Positions 47,090 to 56,316 are shown, counted from the first letter of the stretch. The stretch is DNA of 64,000 nucleotides from Catenuloplanes niger (GCF_031458255.1 NZ_JAVDYC010000001.1:5837001-5901000); one strand, 5' to 3'. Numbers and translations: made by a program. The notes: generated by a model from the letters alone, not told the origin.

Positions 47090-48771
47090 CCACGGAACAG
47101 ACCGCCGTGCACGTTCCGCCGCTGCCCAAGGGAGCCCTCCGGGTCATCCCGCTGGGTGGGCTGGGTGCCATCGGCCGGAACATGACCGTCTTCGAGTACG
47201 ACGGGAAACTGCTCATAGTCGACTGCGGGGTGCTCTTCCCCGACGTGGACCAGCCCGGCGTCGACCTGATCCTGCCGGACTTCACCCCGATCCTGGACCG
47301 GCTCGCCGACGTGCAGGCGATCGTGCTCACCCACGGGCACGAGGACCACATCGGCGCCGTCCCCTACCTGCTCGCTCACAAGAAGGACATTCCGCTCGTC
47401 GGGTCCCAGTTCACGCTGGCCCTGGTCGAGGCGAAGCTGGCCGAGCGCCGGATCGACCCGTACACGCTGACCGTGAAGGAGGGCCGGAGCGAGAAGCTCG
47501 GGCCGTTCGAGTGCGAGTTCTTCGCGGTGAACCACTCGATCCCGGACGCGCTCGCGGTCGCGATCAAGACGCCGGCCGGCACCGTCCTGCACACCGGCGA
47601 CTTCAAGATGGACCAGCTGCCGCTGGACGGCCGGATCACCGACCTGGCCGGCTTCGCGCGGCTCGGCGCCGAGGGCGTCGACCTGCTGCTCTCCGACTCG
47701 ACGAACGCGGAGATCCCCGGCTTCGTCTCCCCGGAGCGGGAGATCGGCCCGGTCATCGACTCGATCTTCGCCAAGGCGACCGGCCGGATCATCGTGGCCA
47801 GCTTCGCCTCGCACGTGCACCGCGTCCAGCAGGTGCTGGACTCCGCGCACGAACACGGCCGCAAGGTCGCGTTCATCGGCCGCTCGATGGTGCGGAACAT
47901 GGGGATCGCCCGCGACCTCGGCCTGTTGCACATCCCGGACCGGCTGGTCGTCGGCATGGACGAGGCGATGAACCTGCCGCCGGACGAGATCGTGCTGATG
48001 TCGACCGGTTCGCAGGGCGAGCCGATGAGCGCGCTCGGCCGGATGGCCACCGGCGACCACCGGCACGTCACGATCACGCCCGGTGACACCGTGGTGCTGG
48101 CCAGCTCGCTGGTCCCCGGCAACGAGACCTCGGTCTACCGGGTGATCAACCGGCTGTCCCGGGCCGGCGCCACCGTGATCCACAAGGAGGTCGCGCGGGT
48201 GCACGTGTCCGGCCACTCGCCGGCCGGTGAGCTGCTCTACCTGCTCAACGTGGTCAAGCCGAAGAACCTGATGCCGGTGCACGGCGAGTGGCGGCACCTG
48301 CGCGCCCACGGCCGGCTCGGCGTCGAGTCCGGCATCAAGCCGGAGCACGTGGTGCTGGCCGAGGACGGCGACATCGTCGACCTGGTCGGCGGCCGGGCCC
48401 GCGTGGTCGGCCACGCCGGTAACCGCTACGTCTACGTCGACGGTCTCGCGGTCGGCGACGTCAGCGAGTCGCTGCTGACCGAGCGCAAGATCCTCGGGGA
48501 CGGCGGCTTCATCGCCGCGACCGTGGTGGTCGACTCCGTCACCGGCAAGGTGGTGGGTGGCCCGGCGATCTCCGCCAAGGGCTTCTCCGAGGACCCGGAG
48601 GCGTTCAACCCGGTGCTTCCGCTGATCACGGACGGCCTGAACCGGGCCGCGAACGACGGCATCACCGACCCGCACCAGTTGCAGCAGATCGTGCGCCGCA
48701 TCGTCGGCCGCTGGGTGAACGAGGCCTACCGCCGCCGCCCGATGATCGTCCCGAACGTGGTCGAGGTCTGA
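47086..48771 (+). CDS. rnj: Ribonuclease J
   Basis: The protein has 561 residues. The metallo-beta-lactamase motif THGHEDHIGAVPY and LHTGDFKMD bind zinc, the beta-CASP part contains ASFASHVHRVQQ and STGSQGEPMSAL, and PVHGEWRHLRAH closes the core. It is the 5'-3' exo- and endoribonuclease of actinobacteria and follows dapA in this phylum. The GTG at 47086 is the only start that leaves the N-terminus at family length. Together with pnp it forms the window's RNA-decay pair. Confidence 0.95.
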   Translation: MTTEQTAVHVPPLPKGALRVIPLGGLGAIGRNMTVFEYDGKLLIVDCGVLFPDVDQPGVDLILPDFTPILDRLADVQAIVLTHGHEDHIGAVPYLLAHKKDIPLVGSQFTLALVEAKLAERRIDPYTLTVKEGRSEKLGPFECEFFAVNHSIPDALAVAIKTPAGTVLHTGDFKMDQLPLDGRITDLAGFARLGAEGVDLLLSDSTNAEIPGFVSPEREIGPVIDSIFAKATGRIIVASFASHVHRVQQVLDSAHEHGRKVAFIGRSMVRNMGIARDLGLLHIPDRLVVGMDEAMNLPPDEIVLMSTGSQGEPMSALGRMATGDHRHVTITPGDTVVLASSLVPGNETSVYRVINRLSRAGATVIHKEVARVHVSGHSPAGELLYLLNVVKPKNLMPVHGEWRHLRAHGRLGVESGIKPEHVVLAEDGDIVDLVGGRARVVGHAGNRYVYVDGLAVGDVSESLLTERKILGDGGFIAATVVVDSVTGKVVGGPAISAKGFSEDPEAFNPVLPLITDGLNRAANDGITDPHQLQQIVRRIVGRWVNEAYRRRPMIVPNVVEV

Positions 48772-48775
48772 TCGA

Positions 48776-48806
48776 CGGCCGGTGCGGGGGCAGTCCGCAC
48801 CGGCCG
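48776..48806 (+). terminator. Terminator after rnj
   Basis: Perfect 12-bp stem (48776-48787 with 48795-48806), a 7-base loop and ctgctttt after it. Confidence 0.88.
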
Positions 48807-48910
48807 CTGCTTTTCCGCTATCCGCTATACGGCAGATAGACCTATGGCGATCACGGCGCGTTACTGCTTGACTCGACCCCAGTGTGGGGGGAACCGCACT
48901 GGGGGGAACG

Positions 48911-48947
48911 ATCGGCACCCGGCGCCCGCTCGGGCCCGGGTGCCGAT
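48911..48947 (+). promoter_or_regulatory. Strong hairpin upstream of a possible small gene
   Basis: atcggcacccgg pairs perfectly with ccgggtgccgat around a 13-base loop. Just upstream, ccccagtg and cactgggg form another stem (near 48878-48903). The pair occupies the region before the 80-residue ORF and may be its leader or a transcription stop. Confidence 0.45.
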
Positions 48948-48964
48948 TCGGGGGGAGCCGGCGC

Positions 48965-49205
48965 CATGCCCGTGTTGCTGCATCTCGTGACCGGCATGCC
49001 CGCGGCCGTCGCCGTCCTCGTCACCGTCTTCTCGGCCGCCGCTCCAGGCGGTGCCTGCCTGCGCGTTCATTCGTCTCCCGGGCTGTCGCGCGCCGTCGGC
49101 CGGGGCGCTCCGATCGGGCCGCCGCTCCGCTTCGCGCCGCCGCTCCGCTTCGCGCCGCCGCTCCGCTTCGCGCCGGCCCGGCCCCGCGTCGCCGGTCGGG
49201 GCTGA
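48965..49205 (+). CDS. Possible small secreted or membrane peptide
   Basis: The ORF has about 79 residues. The first 30 (LLHLVTGMPAAVAVLVTVFS) are hydrophobic like a signal or anchor, and the tail contains three PPLRFA units from an 18-bp DNA repeat. A gggggag site lies upstream. It is next to the XRE regulator gene. Codon use is ordinary for GC-rich non-coding DNA as well, so expression is uncertain. Confidence 0.3.
49121..49174. repeat. 18-bp tandem repeat, three perfect copies
   Basis: gccgctccgcttcgcgcc occurs three times without change. It lies about 115 bases before the XRE regulator gene and inside the possible small ORF. Confidence 0.9.
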
Positions 49206-49289
49206 GTCGATGCAGACTGCGGTGTCCCTACCGGCCGTACGGCAGACACGTGCGGTGTCGGCCGGTGGGAGCGCCGCTCGGCGGCCCCG

Positions 49290-50186
49290 ATGAGCTCCCA
49301 GGACCCGCCCGCCGTCGCCCGTCGTCGTCTGCGCCTGGCGCTGCGCCATGCCCGGCAGCGCCGGAAGCTCACGCAGCAGCAGGTGGCGGACGCGCTGGAG
49401 TGGTCGCTGTCCAAGGTGCAGCGGATCGAGAGCGGCGACGTCAGCATCTCCACCACGGACCTGCGGGCCGCGCTCGTGCTGCTCGGCGTCGTCGACCCGC
49501 GGCGGGTCGCGCAGTTGACCGAGGACGCGAAGGCGTCCCGCCGGCAGCGCTGGTGGACCACGGCCGAGTACCGCGAGCATCTGAGCCCGGCGATGCTGCA
49601 ACTGCTGCAGTTCGAGTCGGAGGCGACCGCGATCCGGGTGTTCCAGGCGACGCTCATCCCGGGTGTCCTGCAGACCCGGGCCTATGCGGGCTGGATCCAG
49701 CATTTCTGGGCCGGCGACATTCCGCATGCCGATATGAAGGTCCGGGTCGAGCTCCGGACCCGCCGTGGTGAGAACCTGTTCGAGGTGCCGGACCCGCCGG
49801 CCTATCTGCTCATCCTCGACGAATCCGTGCTGCACCGGGAGGTCGGCGGCGCCGAGGTGTTCGCCGAGCAGTTGGAATACCTGCTGGAGAGGATTCGGCA
49901 ACGGCTCGTCACGGTGCGCTTCGTGCCGTTCCGCGACGCGGTCAAGCTGGTGATGCTGGGCTCCTTCACCATCCTGGAGTTGCCCGACGAGGAGGACGTC
50001 TTCCTCTATCAGGAGGAGGGCTGGGGTGACTCGATGCATCATTCGCTGGCCACGATCCACCGGTACCGGGAGATCTTCGAACAGGCCTGGGAGGCCAGCT
50101 TCCCGCCCGACGTCTCGGCTCGTTTGATTGAAAGTTGTGTGCTGAGGCTCCGGACCCTGCTAGACAGGCAGCGGCACTCCGCCTAG
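49290..50186 (+). CDS. XRE-type regulator with DUF5753 domain
   Basis: The protein has 298 residues. The N-terminal helix-turn-helix is KLTQQQVADALEWSLSKVQRI at about residues 27-47. The C-terminal DUF5753 begins near YREHLSPAMLQLLQFE and includes FQATLIPGVLQTRAY. This family is abundant in actinomycetes and is nearly always paired with a DUF397 gene; some pairs regulate development or antibiotic production (WhiJ-like). The pair behaves like a regulator plus small effector. Two DUF397 genes follow here. Confidence 0.9.
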   Translation: MSSQDPPAVARRRLRLALRHARQRRKLTQQQVADALEWSLSKVQRIESGDVSISTTDLRAALVLLGVVDPRRVAQLTEDAKASRRQRWWTTAEYREHLSPAMLQLLQFESEATAIRVFQATLIPGVLQTRAYAGWIQHFWAGDIPHADMKVRVELRTRRGENLFEVPDPPAYLLILDESVLHREVGGAEVFAEQLEYLLERIRQRLVTVRFVPFRDAVKLVMLGSFTILELPDEEDVFLYQEEGWGDSMHHSLATIHRYREIFEQAWEASFPPDVSARLIESCVLRLRTLLDRQRHSA

Positions 50187-50240
50187 ACGCCGGGTGGAAA
50201 TTCCACCGGTCCGCGGTACCGATGTGATCGAGGAGTCCAG

Positions 50241-50429
50241 ATGAAATCTGCTGCACAATGGCGCAAAAGCACCTATTGTGACACCGCCTCGTGTGTCGAG
50301 GTCGCCGATCTATCGCGCGGTGTGATCGGTCTGCGTGACGGCAAGAATCCGTCCGGGCCGGTCCTGCGTTTCTCCGCCGCCGAATGGCATGCGTTTCTCG
50401 ACATGCTCAAGCTAGAGAATATGGTTTGA
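50241..50429 (+). CDS. DUF397 protein, copy 1
   Basis: The protein has 62 residues. It has the DUF397 pattern AQWRKSTYCDTASCVEVADL, then GLRDGKNPSGPVLRFSAAEWHAFL. It is 54 bases after the XRE gene with a gaggag site. It is probably the direct partner that binds or modulates the regulator. A strong terminator follows. Confidence 0.88.
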   Translation: MKSAAQWRKSTYCDTASCVEVADLSRGVIGLRDGKNPSGPVLRFSAAEWHAFLDMLKLENMV

Positions 50430-50441
50430 CGGGGAATCCCG

Positions 50442-50482
50442 GCAAAAGGGTGCGGCCGCGCGATGCGGCCACACCCTTTTGC
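50442..50482 (+). terminator. Terminator between the two DUF397 genes
   Basis: gcaaaagggtg pairs with cacccttttgc and ggccgc pairs with gcggcc, with one mismatch between them and a 5-base loop (17 bp in all). It is one of the strongest stems in the window, with a ttttgc 3' arm. Confidence 0.9.
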
Positions 50483-50532
50483 ATTCAGTAAGCAATTTAT
50501 TACATTGAAGTATCTGATTGAAGGAGGCTGAC

Positions 50533-50724
50533 ATGGCGAGCGTCGATGTGGTCCACGTGGCCTGGCAGCGCAGCACCCGATGCGACACCAGCTCCTGCGT
50601 GGAGGTCGCGCGCGAGAGCTCCGGAGCGCGAGTACGGAACAGCACCGATCCGGCCGGCCCGGTGCTGATCTTCTCGACGGAGGCGTGGCGCGCCCTCGTC
50701 GAAGAGATCCACCGGTTCCGCTGA
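50533..50724 (+). CDS. DUF397 protein, copy 2
   Basis: The protein has 63 residues. It shares the CDTxSCVEVA core with copy 1 (WQRSTRCDTSSCVEVARESS) and the FSTEAWRALVEEI end. A perfect aaggagg site precedes the ATG. A terminator separates it from copy 1, so it must be made from its own promoter or by read-through; the AT-richer stretch 50486-50520 may hold one. The pair looks like a duplication with separated control. Confidence 0.85.
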   Translation: MASVDVVHVAWQRSTRCDTSSCVEVARESSGARVRNSTDPAGPVLIFSTEAWRALVEEIHRFR

Positions 50725-50891
50725 CGGAAGATCAGGCGTTCGTGGTACGCGTTCCGTACCGACATGGTTCACCGAAAGGGCGGTGACTTTCCCCACGATC
50801 GATCCGTTAATCCATTCCTGACGCCACCCCCGTACCCCCGCCCGACGTCGCCGCGGCGTCCCGGCGGGGGAGTCAGGTAAGGAGCAGACGG

Positions 50892-52475
50892 ATGAACCGA
50901 AGACGAGCACTCACCACGGCGGCCGTCGTCGCCACCGCGGGCGCCGCCGTCGCGCTGACGTTCCCCGCGTTCGCCGGCACCGGTGAACGGGAGCGGCCGG
51001 CCGGTGACACGGCCGCCGAGCGCCCCCTCGCCGCACCCGAGGTCCTCGCCGCGCTCTCCCGCGACTTCAACCTGACCACCGAGCAGGCCACGGACCGGCT
51101 GGCGGTGGAGCGGGAGGCCACGGCGGCGGTCCGCGCGGTCCGGGCCACCGCCGGCGCCGCCTGGGCCGGCGCCTGGCTGAACGACGACGCGGACACGCTG
51201 ACCATCGCGGTGACCGACCGGGCGCTGGCCGACGACATCCGGGCGGCCGGCGCCGAGCCGAGGATCGTGGCGAACAGCGCCGCCACGCTGGACACGGTCA
51301 AGGCCGCGCTGGACACGAACGCGGCCGAGGCCGCCGAGTCGATCCCCGGCTGGTACGTCGACGCGTCCAGCAACACCGTGGTCGTGCTGGCCCGCGCGGA
51401 CGTCCCGGACGCGGAGAGCGCCGCGCGGGACTTCGCGGTGGCCAGCGGGGTGGACCCGGCCGCGGTGCGGGTCGAGGCCAGCCAGGAGGCGCCGAAACCG
51501 CTCTTCGACATCGTCGGCGGCGACGCGTACACGGTCGGCAACGCGCGCTGCTCGATCGGCTTCGCGGTCGTCGGCGGCTTCGTCACGGCCGGTCACTGCG
51601 GCCGGGCCGGCACGGACAGCCGAGGCGTCAACAACGCACCGCAGGGCGAGTTCGCGGTCTCCTCGTTCCCGCAGGACGACTTCGCGGTCGTCCGGACGAA
51701 CGCGGACTGGACCCCGACCGCCTCGGTCAACGACTACAACGGCGGCGTGCTGCCGGTCGCCGGCGCCGAGGTCGCCCCGGTCGGCGCGTCCGTCTGCCGC
51801 TCCGGCTCGACCACCGGCCTGCACTGCGGCGAGGTCCAGGCGCTGAACGCCACGGTCAACTACGCCGAGGGCACGGTCACCGGTCTCACCCGGACCAGCG
51901 TCTGCGCCGAACCGGGCGACTCCGGCGGCTCGTTCATCGCCGGCGACCAGGCGCAGGGCGTCACGTCCGGCGGCTCCGGCGACTGCACCCGCGGCGGCGT
52001 CACGTTCTTCCAGCCGGTCGCCGAGATCCTGGAGCGGAACAACCTGACGCTGGTCACCACGGGCGACGCCGGCACGCCGCCGGCCACGCCGCCCGCGACC
52101 GAGCCGCCCGCCACCGCACCGCCCGCGACCGCACCGCCCGCCACCGAGCCGCCCGCGGAGGACGTGGACTGCGCGGCCGAGGGCGGCGTGCAGCGCCGGG
52201 GCACCATCGACCGGCCCGGCCAGCGCCGCGACGCGGTCCGGTTCCGGGCCCCGGCCGGCACGCACGCGGCCTGCCTGGCAGCGCCCGCGGGTGCCGACTT
52301 CGACCTGTACCTGCAGCAGCAGGTCGACGGCGGTCGCTGGATCACCGTCGCGCGCGCCGCCACCGAGTCCGGCACGGAGACGCTCACGTTCGAGGGCGGC
52401 GCCGGCAACTACCGCTACCGGGTCGCCTCGGCCTCCGGCGCCGGCGACTTCCAGCTCCGGTTCGCGGTGAACTAG
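50892..52475 (+). CDS. Secreted S1 family serine protease (alpha-lytic/streptogrisin type)
   Basis: The protein has 527 residues. A signal peptide (first 28 residues) is followed by a pro-region of about 170 residues with the repeated alpha-lytic prodomain pattern. The protease domain carries His235 (TAGHC), Asp263 (DDFAVV) and Ser344 (GDSGGS). A Thr/Pro/Glu-rich linker (TPPATEPPATAPPAT) then leads to a C-terminal domain like the pre-peptidase C-terminal family (FDLYLQQQVDGGRWITVARA). It is probably an extracellular protease with a substrate-attaching tail. Confidence 0.93.
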   Translation: MNRRRALTTAAVVATAGAAVALTFPAFAGTGERERPAGDTAAERPLAAPEVLAALSRDFNLTTEQATDRLAVEREATAAVRAVRATAGAAWAGAWLNDDADTLTIAVTDRALADDIRAAGAEPRIVANSAATLDTVKAALDTNAAEAAESIPGWYVDASSNTVVVLARADVPDAESAARDFAVASGVDPAAVRVEASQEAPKPLFDIVGGDAYTVGNARCSIGFAVVGGFVTAGHCGRAGTDSRGVNNAPQGEFAVSSFPQDDFAVVRTNADWTPTASVNDYNGGVLPVAGAEVAPVGASVCRSGSTTGLHCGEVQALNATVNYAEGTVTGLTRTSVCAEPGDSGGSFIAGDQAQGVTSGGSGDCTRGGVTFFQPVAEILERNNLTLVTTGDAGTPPATPPATEPPATAPPATAPPATEPPAEDVDCAAEGGVQRRGTIDRPGQRRDAVRFRAPAGTHAACLAAPAGADFDLYLQQQVDGGRWITVARAATESGTETLTFEGGAGNYRYRVASASGAGDFQLRFAVN

Positions 52476-52492
52476 CGGTCACCGCACAGACG

Positions 52493-52532
52493 TCGGCGCG
52501 AGGCGGTCAACGGGTCAGCCGCCTCGCGCCGA
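52493..52532 (+). terminator. Terminator after the protease gene
   Basis: Perfect 14-bp stem (52493-52506 with 52519-52532) followed by tcttccttt. Confidence 0.88.
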
Positions 52533-52570
52533 TCTTCCTTTCCGTCGAGCTTTCCCTCCGGAAGCGGATT

Positions 52571-52638
52571 TTCCCGCTTCCGGCCCGGTCGCCGTCCGCA
52601 TGCTCCCGCGGGCACCGGTCGTCGCCGGGGCTCCTCCC
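52571..52638 (-). repeat. Dispersed intergenic repeat, copy C
   Basis: Reverse complement of the 68-base element at 31129-31196. Its 38-base core is nearly identical to copies A and B, and the distal 14 bases match B exactly. It lies after the protease terminator. Confidence 0.85.
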
Positions 52639-52717
52639 TGTCCGGTCCGTGGGTGGTGGCGAAAAACCCGGGGTGATGCCTCGGTCACGGTCCGGCGGAG
52701 CGGGCGGTGCGAGGCGC

Positions 52718-52723
52718 TACCGT
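52718..52723 (+). promoter_or_regulatory. -10 box TACCGT of a leaderless gene
   Basis: TACCGT ends six bases before GTG 52730; the same box and spacing occur before ftsK at 53194. Confidence 0.65.
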
Positions 52724-52729
52724 GGCGGC

Positions 52730-53131
52730 GTGGGCTATGAGGTGCTGGTCGTGGTCGCTCTGGTGCTGCACGTCAGCTTCCTGGCGTACCTGGCGGTGGG
52801 TGGTTATCTCGCGTGGTGGTGGCCGCGGACGATCTGGTTGCACCTGGTCACAGCCGCGTGGGGGGTGGCCGTGGTGGCCGCGTCGCTGACCTGCCCGCTG
52901 ACCACCTTGGAACGCTGGGCCCGGGAGGGCGCCGGGCAGTCCGTGCCGGACGCCGGGTTCATCGACCGCTACCTGACCGGAGTGATCTACCCCGAGGATC
53001 ACGTGTGGACGGCCCGGATCGTGCTGGCGATCGTCGTCGTTGTCTCCTGGGCCGGGTTCGTGATGCGATGGCGTCGTCGGCGGGCGCAGCAGCGGGCCAG
53101 TATTTCGGGGCAAGCCGCGACATATCGGTGA
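52730..53131 (+). CDS. DUF2784 family membrane protein
   Basis: The protein has 133 residues and three to four membrane segments. The family pattern is HVSFLAYLAVGGYLAWWWP, then CPLTTLERWAREGAG and FIDRYLTGVIYPEDH. Function unknown. The GTG at 52730 is fixed by the leaderless promoter; longer in-frame starts upstream give Arg/Gly-rich extensions unlike the family. Confidence 0.85.
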   Translation: MGYEVLVVVALVLHVSFLAYLAVGGYLAWWWPRTIWLHLVTAAWGVAVVAASLTCPLTTLERWAREGAGQSVPDAGFIDRYLTGVIYPEDHVWTARIVLAIVVVVSWAGFVMRWRRRRAQQRASISGQAATYR

Positions 53132-53193
53132 GAGTGAGATCTCGTTGCGGGTGACACGCGGCGAATAGCCCAGCCGGACCGGCGCGTCGCCGT

Positions 53194-53199
53194 TACCGT
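53194..53199 (+). promoter_or_regulatory. -10 box TACCGT of leaderless ftsK
   Basis: TACCGT ends six bases before ATG 53206. Confidence 0.65.
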
Positions 53200-53205
53200 G
53201 GCCTC

Positions 53206-55776
53206 ATGGCAGGTCGTACCTCTCCGGCGAAGCGGCGGACCACGCCGGCGGCGCGGACGGGCACATCCTCCTCGCGGACACCGGCGGCGTCCCGCGCCCG
53301 CACGCCCGCGGCCCGGAAACCGGCCGCCCGGCGTCCCGCGCCGCGCACCCGGGCGAAGCGCGGTGGCGTCAACCCGCTGCTGATCGCGGCCGGTGGGCTC
53401 GGCGCACTGTGGATGTTCGTCGCCAACGGCGTCGGCTGGAGCGTGCGGCAGGTCGGGCGCGGGGCGGCCAGCGCCCGCGACCTGGACCCGGCGCACCGCC
53501 GGGACGGCACCGGCCTGTTGATGCTGGGCCTGGCGATCCTGATCGCGGTCGCGGTCTGGTTCGAGTCGGCCGGCCCGGTCGGCGCGTGGCTGGCGGACTC
53601 GATCCGGCTGTTCTTCGGCGCGGTCTCGATAGCGATCCCGTTGCTGCTCTTCTACGGCGCGCTCCGGCTGATGCGCGAGCCGTCCGATCCGGAGCACCGG
53701 GGCAGCGGCCTGGTCGGCTGGACCGCGGTGCTGGTGGCGAGCGACGCGCTGCTGCACGTGGCCCAGCGCCCGGTCAGCGACCAGCAGCTCGACTACGCCG
53801 GCGGCCTGATCGGCTACGGCGTCGGCGGGCTGCTCGTCGCGGCCGTGACGCCGTGGGTGGCCGTACCGCTGCTGATCCTGCTCCTGCTCTTCGGCGTGCT
53901 GGTGGTGACGGCCACGCCGATCAACAAGATCCCGGAGCGGCTCGGCGACCTGTTCGAGGCGTTCGCCGGCGGCCGCCCGGCCGGTGGTCGCGCGCGTCCC
54001 GAGCTCGACGACGGCGAGGGCGCGGACGACGACGAGGCCGAGGAGGAGGAGCCGCCGCGGCCGGCCCGCCGCCGCGCCGCCCGCCGCAAGGCCGCCGCGC
54101 ACGTCGACGCGTCGGCCGACGAGCCCGCGGACGTGCCGCCGCCACCGCCGGTCCCGGACGACGGCTTCGACGAACTGCTCGACGACATGCACGACACGGT
54201 GGCGCTACCGAAGATCACCAAGCTGAAGAAGGCGTCCGGCAAGATGGTGGCGCCGGAGCACTCGGCCGCGCCGCCGACCCGCGCCGAACAGCTGGCCATC
54301 ACCGCGATCGAGGGCGACTACAAGCTGCCGCCGCCGGGTCTGCTCAAGGCGGGCGCGGCCGCGAAGAAGGCCAGCAAGGCCAACGACGAGATCATTGCGG
54401 CGCTCGAGGGCGTGTTCGACCAGTTCGGGGTGGACGCCCAGGTCACCGGCTTCACCCGGGGCCCGACCGTCACGCGGTACGCGGTGGAGCTCGGCCGCGG
54501 CGTGAAGGTCGAGCGGATCACCCAGCTGTCCCGGAACATCGCCTACGCCGTGAAGTCACCGGACGTGCGGATCCTCAGCCCGATCCCGGGGAAGTCCGCG
54601 GTCGGCGTGGAGATCCCGAACAGCGACCCGGAGAACGTGGCGCTCGGCGACGTGCTGCGCTCCTACAACGCGACCTCGAACGACCACCCGATGCTGGCCG
54701 CGCTGGGCAAGGACATCGAGGGCAGCTTCGTGGTGGCGAACCTGGCGAAGATGCCGCACATCCTGATCGCGGGCGCGACCGGCGCGGGCAAGTCGTCCTG
54801 CCTGAACTCGCTGCTGGTGTCGATCCTGACCCGGGCCACGCCGGACGAGGTGCGGCTGCTGCTGATCGACCCGAAGCGCGTGGAGATGACCTCCTACGAG
54901 GGCATCCCGCACCTGGTCACGCCGATCGTCACGGATCCGAAGAAGGCGGCCACCGCGCTCGAGTGGGTCGTCGGCGAGATGGACATGCGCTACGACGACC
55001 TCGCGGCGAACGGTGTCCGGCACATCGACGACTTCAACCGCAAGGTGCGCAGCGGGGAGATCAAGGCACCGCCCGGCGTGGAGCGGGAGCTCAAGCCGTA
55101 CCCCTACCTGCTGGTGATCGTGGACGAGCTGGCCGACCTGATGATGGTGGCGCCGCGCGACGTCGAGGACTCGATCGTGCGCATCACCCAGCTCGCCCGC
55201 GCGGCCGGCATCCACCTGGTGCTGGCCACCCAGCGGCCGTCGGTGGACGTGGTCACCGGCCTGATCAAGGCGAACGTGCCGTCCCGGCTCGCGTTCGCCA
55301 CCTCCTCGCTGGCGGACTCCCGGGTCATCCTGGACCAGCCCGGCGCGGAGAAGCTGCTGGGCCGCGGCGACGGCCTGTTCCTGCCGATGGGCGCGTCGAA
55401 GCCGACCCGCATCCAGGGCGCGTGGATCACCGAGGCGGAGATCGCCGCGGTGGTGAAGTTCTGCAGGGACCAGCGCGAGCCGGACTTCAAGGAGAACGTC
55501 ACCGAGGCGGTCCCGGACCCGCGGAAGCAGATCGACGAGGAGGTCGGCGACGACCTCGACCTGCTGCTCCAGGCGATCGAGCTGGTGGTGACCAGCCAGT
55601 TCGGCTCCACCTCGATGCTGCAGCGGAAGCTGCGCGTCGGCTTCGCCAAGGCCGGCCGCCTGATGGACCTGATGGAGTCGCGCGGCATCGTTGGCCCGTC
55701 CGAGGGCTCCAAGGCCCGCGACGTGCTGATCAAGCCGGACGAGCTGGAAGAGGCCCTGGCCGCGCTGCGCCCCTGA
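53206..55776 (+). CDS. ftsK: DNA translocase FtsK/SpoIIIE
   Basis: The protein has 856 residues. An Ala/Arg/Thr-rich N-terminus is followed by four membrane segments (about 55-230), an acidic Ala-rich linker and the RecA-like motor. Walker A is GATGAGKSS at about residues 522-530, and Walker B is LVIVDELADLMM. LATQRPSVDVVTGLIKANVP is a family mark. The last 70 residues form the winged-helix gamma domain that reads KOPS-like sites (STSMLQRKLRVGFAKAGRLMD). It pumps DNA through the septum at division or sporulation. Confidence 0.96.
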   Translation: MAGRTSPAKRRTTPAARTGTSSSRTPAASRARTPAARKPAARRPAPRTRAKRGGVNPLLIAAGGLGALWMFVANGVGWSVRQVGRGAASARDLDPAHRRDGTGLLMLGLAILIAVAVWFESAGPVGAWLADSIRLFFGAVSIAIPLLLFYGALRLMREPSDPEHRGSGLVGWTAVLVASDALLHVAQRPVSDQQLDYAGGLIGYGVGGLLVAAVTPWVAVPLLILLLLFGVLVVTATPINKIPERLGDLFEAFAGGRPAGGRARPELDDGEGADDDEAEEEEPPRPARRRAARRKAAAHVDASADEPADVPPPPPVPDDGFDELLDDMHDTVALPKITKLKKASGKMVAPEHSAAPPTRAEQLAITAIEGDYKLPPPGLLKAGAAAKKASKANDEIIAALEGVFDQFGVDAQVTGFTRGPTVTRYAVELGRGVKVERITQLSRNIAYAVKSPDVRILSPIPGKSAVGVEIPNSDPENVALGDVLRSYNATSNDHPMLAALGKDIEGSFVVANLAKMPHILIAGATGAGKSSCLNSLLVSILTRATPDEVRLLLIDPKRVEMTSYEGIPHLVTPIVTDPKKAATALEWVVGEMDMRYDDLAANGVRHIDDFNRKVRSGEIKAPPGVERELKPYPYLLVIVDELADLMMVAPRDVEDSIVRITQLARAAGIHLVLATQRPSVDVVTGLIKANVPSRLAFATSSLADSRVILDQPGAEKLLGRGDGLFLPMGASKPTRIQGAWITEAEIAAVVKFCRDQREPDFKENVTEAVPDPRKQIDEEVGDDLDLLLQAIELVVTSQFGSTSMLQRKLRVGFAKAGRLMDLMESRGIVGPSEGSKARDVLIKPDELEEALAALRP

Positions 55777-55797
55777 GCACCGCCGCGGACGTGCCGG

Positions 55798-56283
55798 TCA
55801 CGCGTGGAGCCGGAGCGGCGCCGGGCCGGCGTCGGTGGGTGCCGGGAACGGCGCGCGGAACGTGAACGCGTCCGCGGTCGGGCCGTTCGCGCCGAGCGCG
55901 CGCAGCCGGGCCACGCCCTCCTCCGGCGTCGGGATGCTGCCGGCCGGGATCCACCAGAGGACCAGCGACGCGCGGTAGCCGAGCGGGACGAACCAGTCCC
56001 GCCGGCGGCGCAGGTAGTCCAGGTGCTCGCTCTGGTACGTGAACGCCCGCAACGCCTCCAGCGACTCCCAGACGGACAGCGTCACGATCACGTCGGGCTC
56101 GGTCGGCCGGACCGTGGTCGCGTCGCCCTCCGGCCCCTCGGCCAGGCGCCACACGAAGCCGGGCGAGCGGTCCGCCAGCGCGTTGATCGGGTCCAGGCCG
56201 GCGACGAACGCGGCGGAGCCGGGATCGTCCAGGGGCACGCGGAGTCGGGCGGCGTTGAAGTGCGCGAGGTGATAGCCGGTCAT
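55798..56283 (-). CDS. DUF3291 family protein
   Basis: The protein has 161 residues. It shows the DUF3291 pattern LAHFNAARLRVPLDDP, FVAGLDPINALADRSPGFVWRL, VWESLEALRAFTYQSEH and YRASLVLWWIPAGSIPT. The fold is a ferredoxin-like (antibiotic monooxygenase-type) barrel; activity unknown. It lies 33 bases downstream of the HTH regulator and is probably its operon partner. ATG 56283 is used; GTG 56289 would add two residues. Confidence 0.85.
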   Translation of the reverse strand: MTGYHLAHFNAARLRVPLDDPGSAAFVAGLDPINALADRSPGFVWRLAEGPEGDATTVRPTEPDVIVTLSVWESLEALRAFTYQSEHLDYLRRRRDWFVPLGYRASLVLWWIPAGSIPTPEEGVARLRALGANGPTADAFTFRAPFPAPTDAGPAPLRLHA

Positions 56284-56316
56284 GTGCACCAGCTCACCAT
56301 CTGCCCGCCTCTATAG

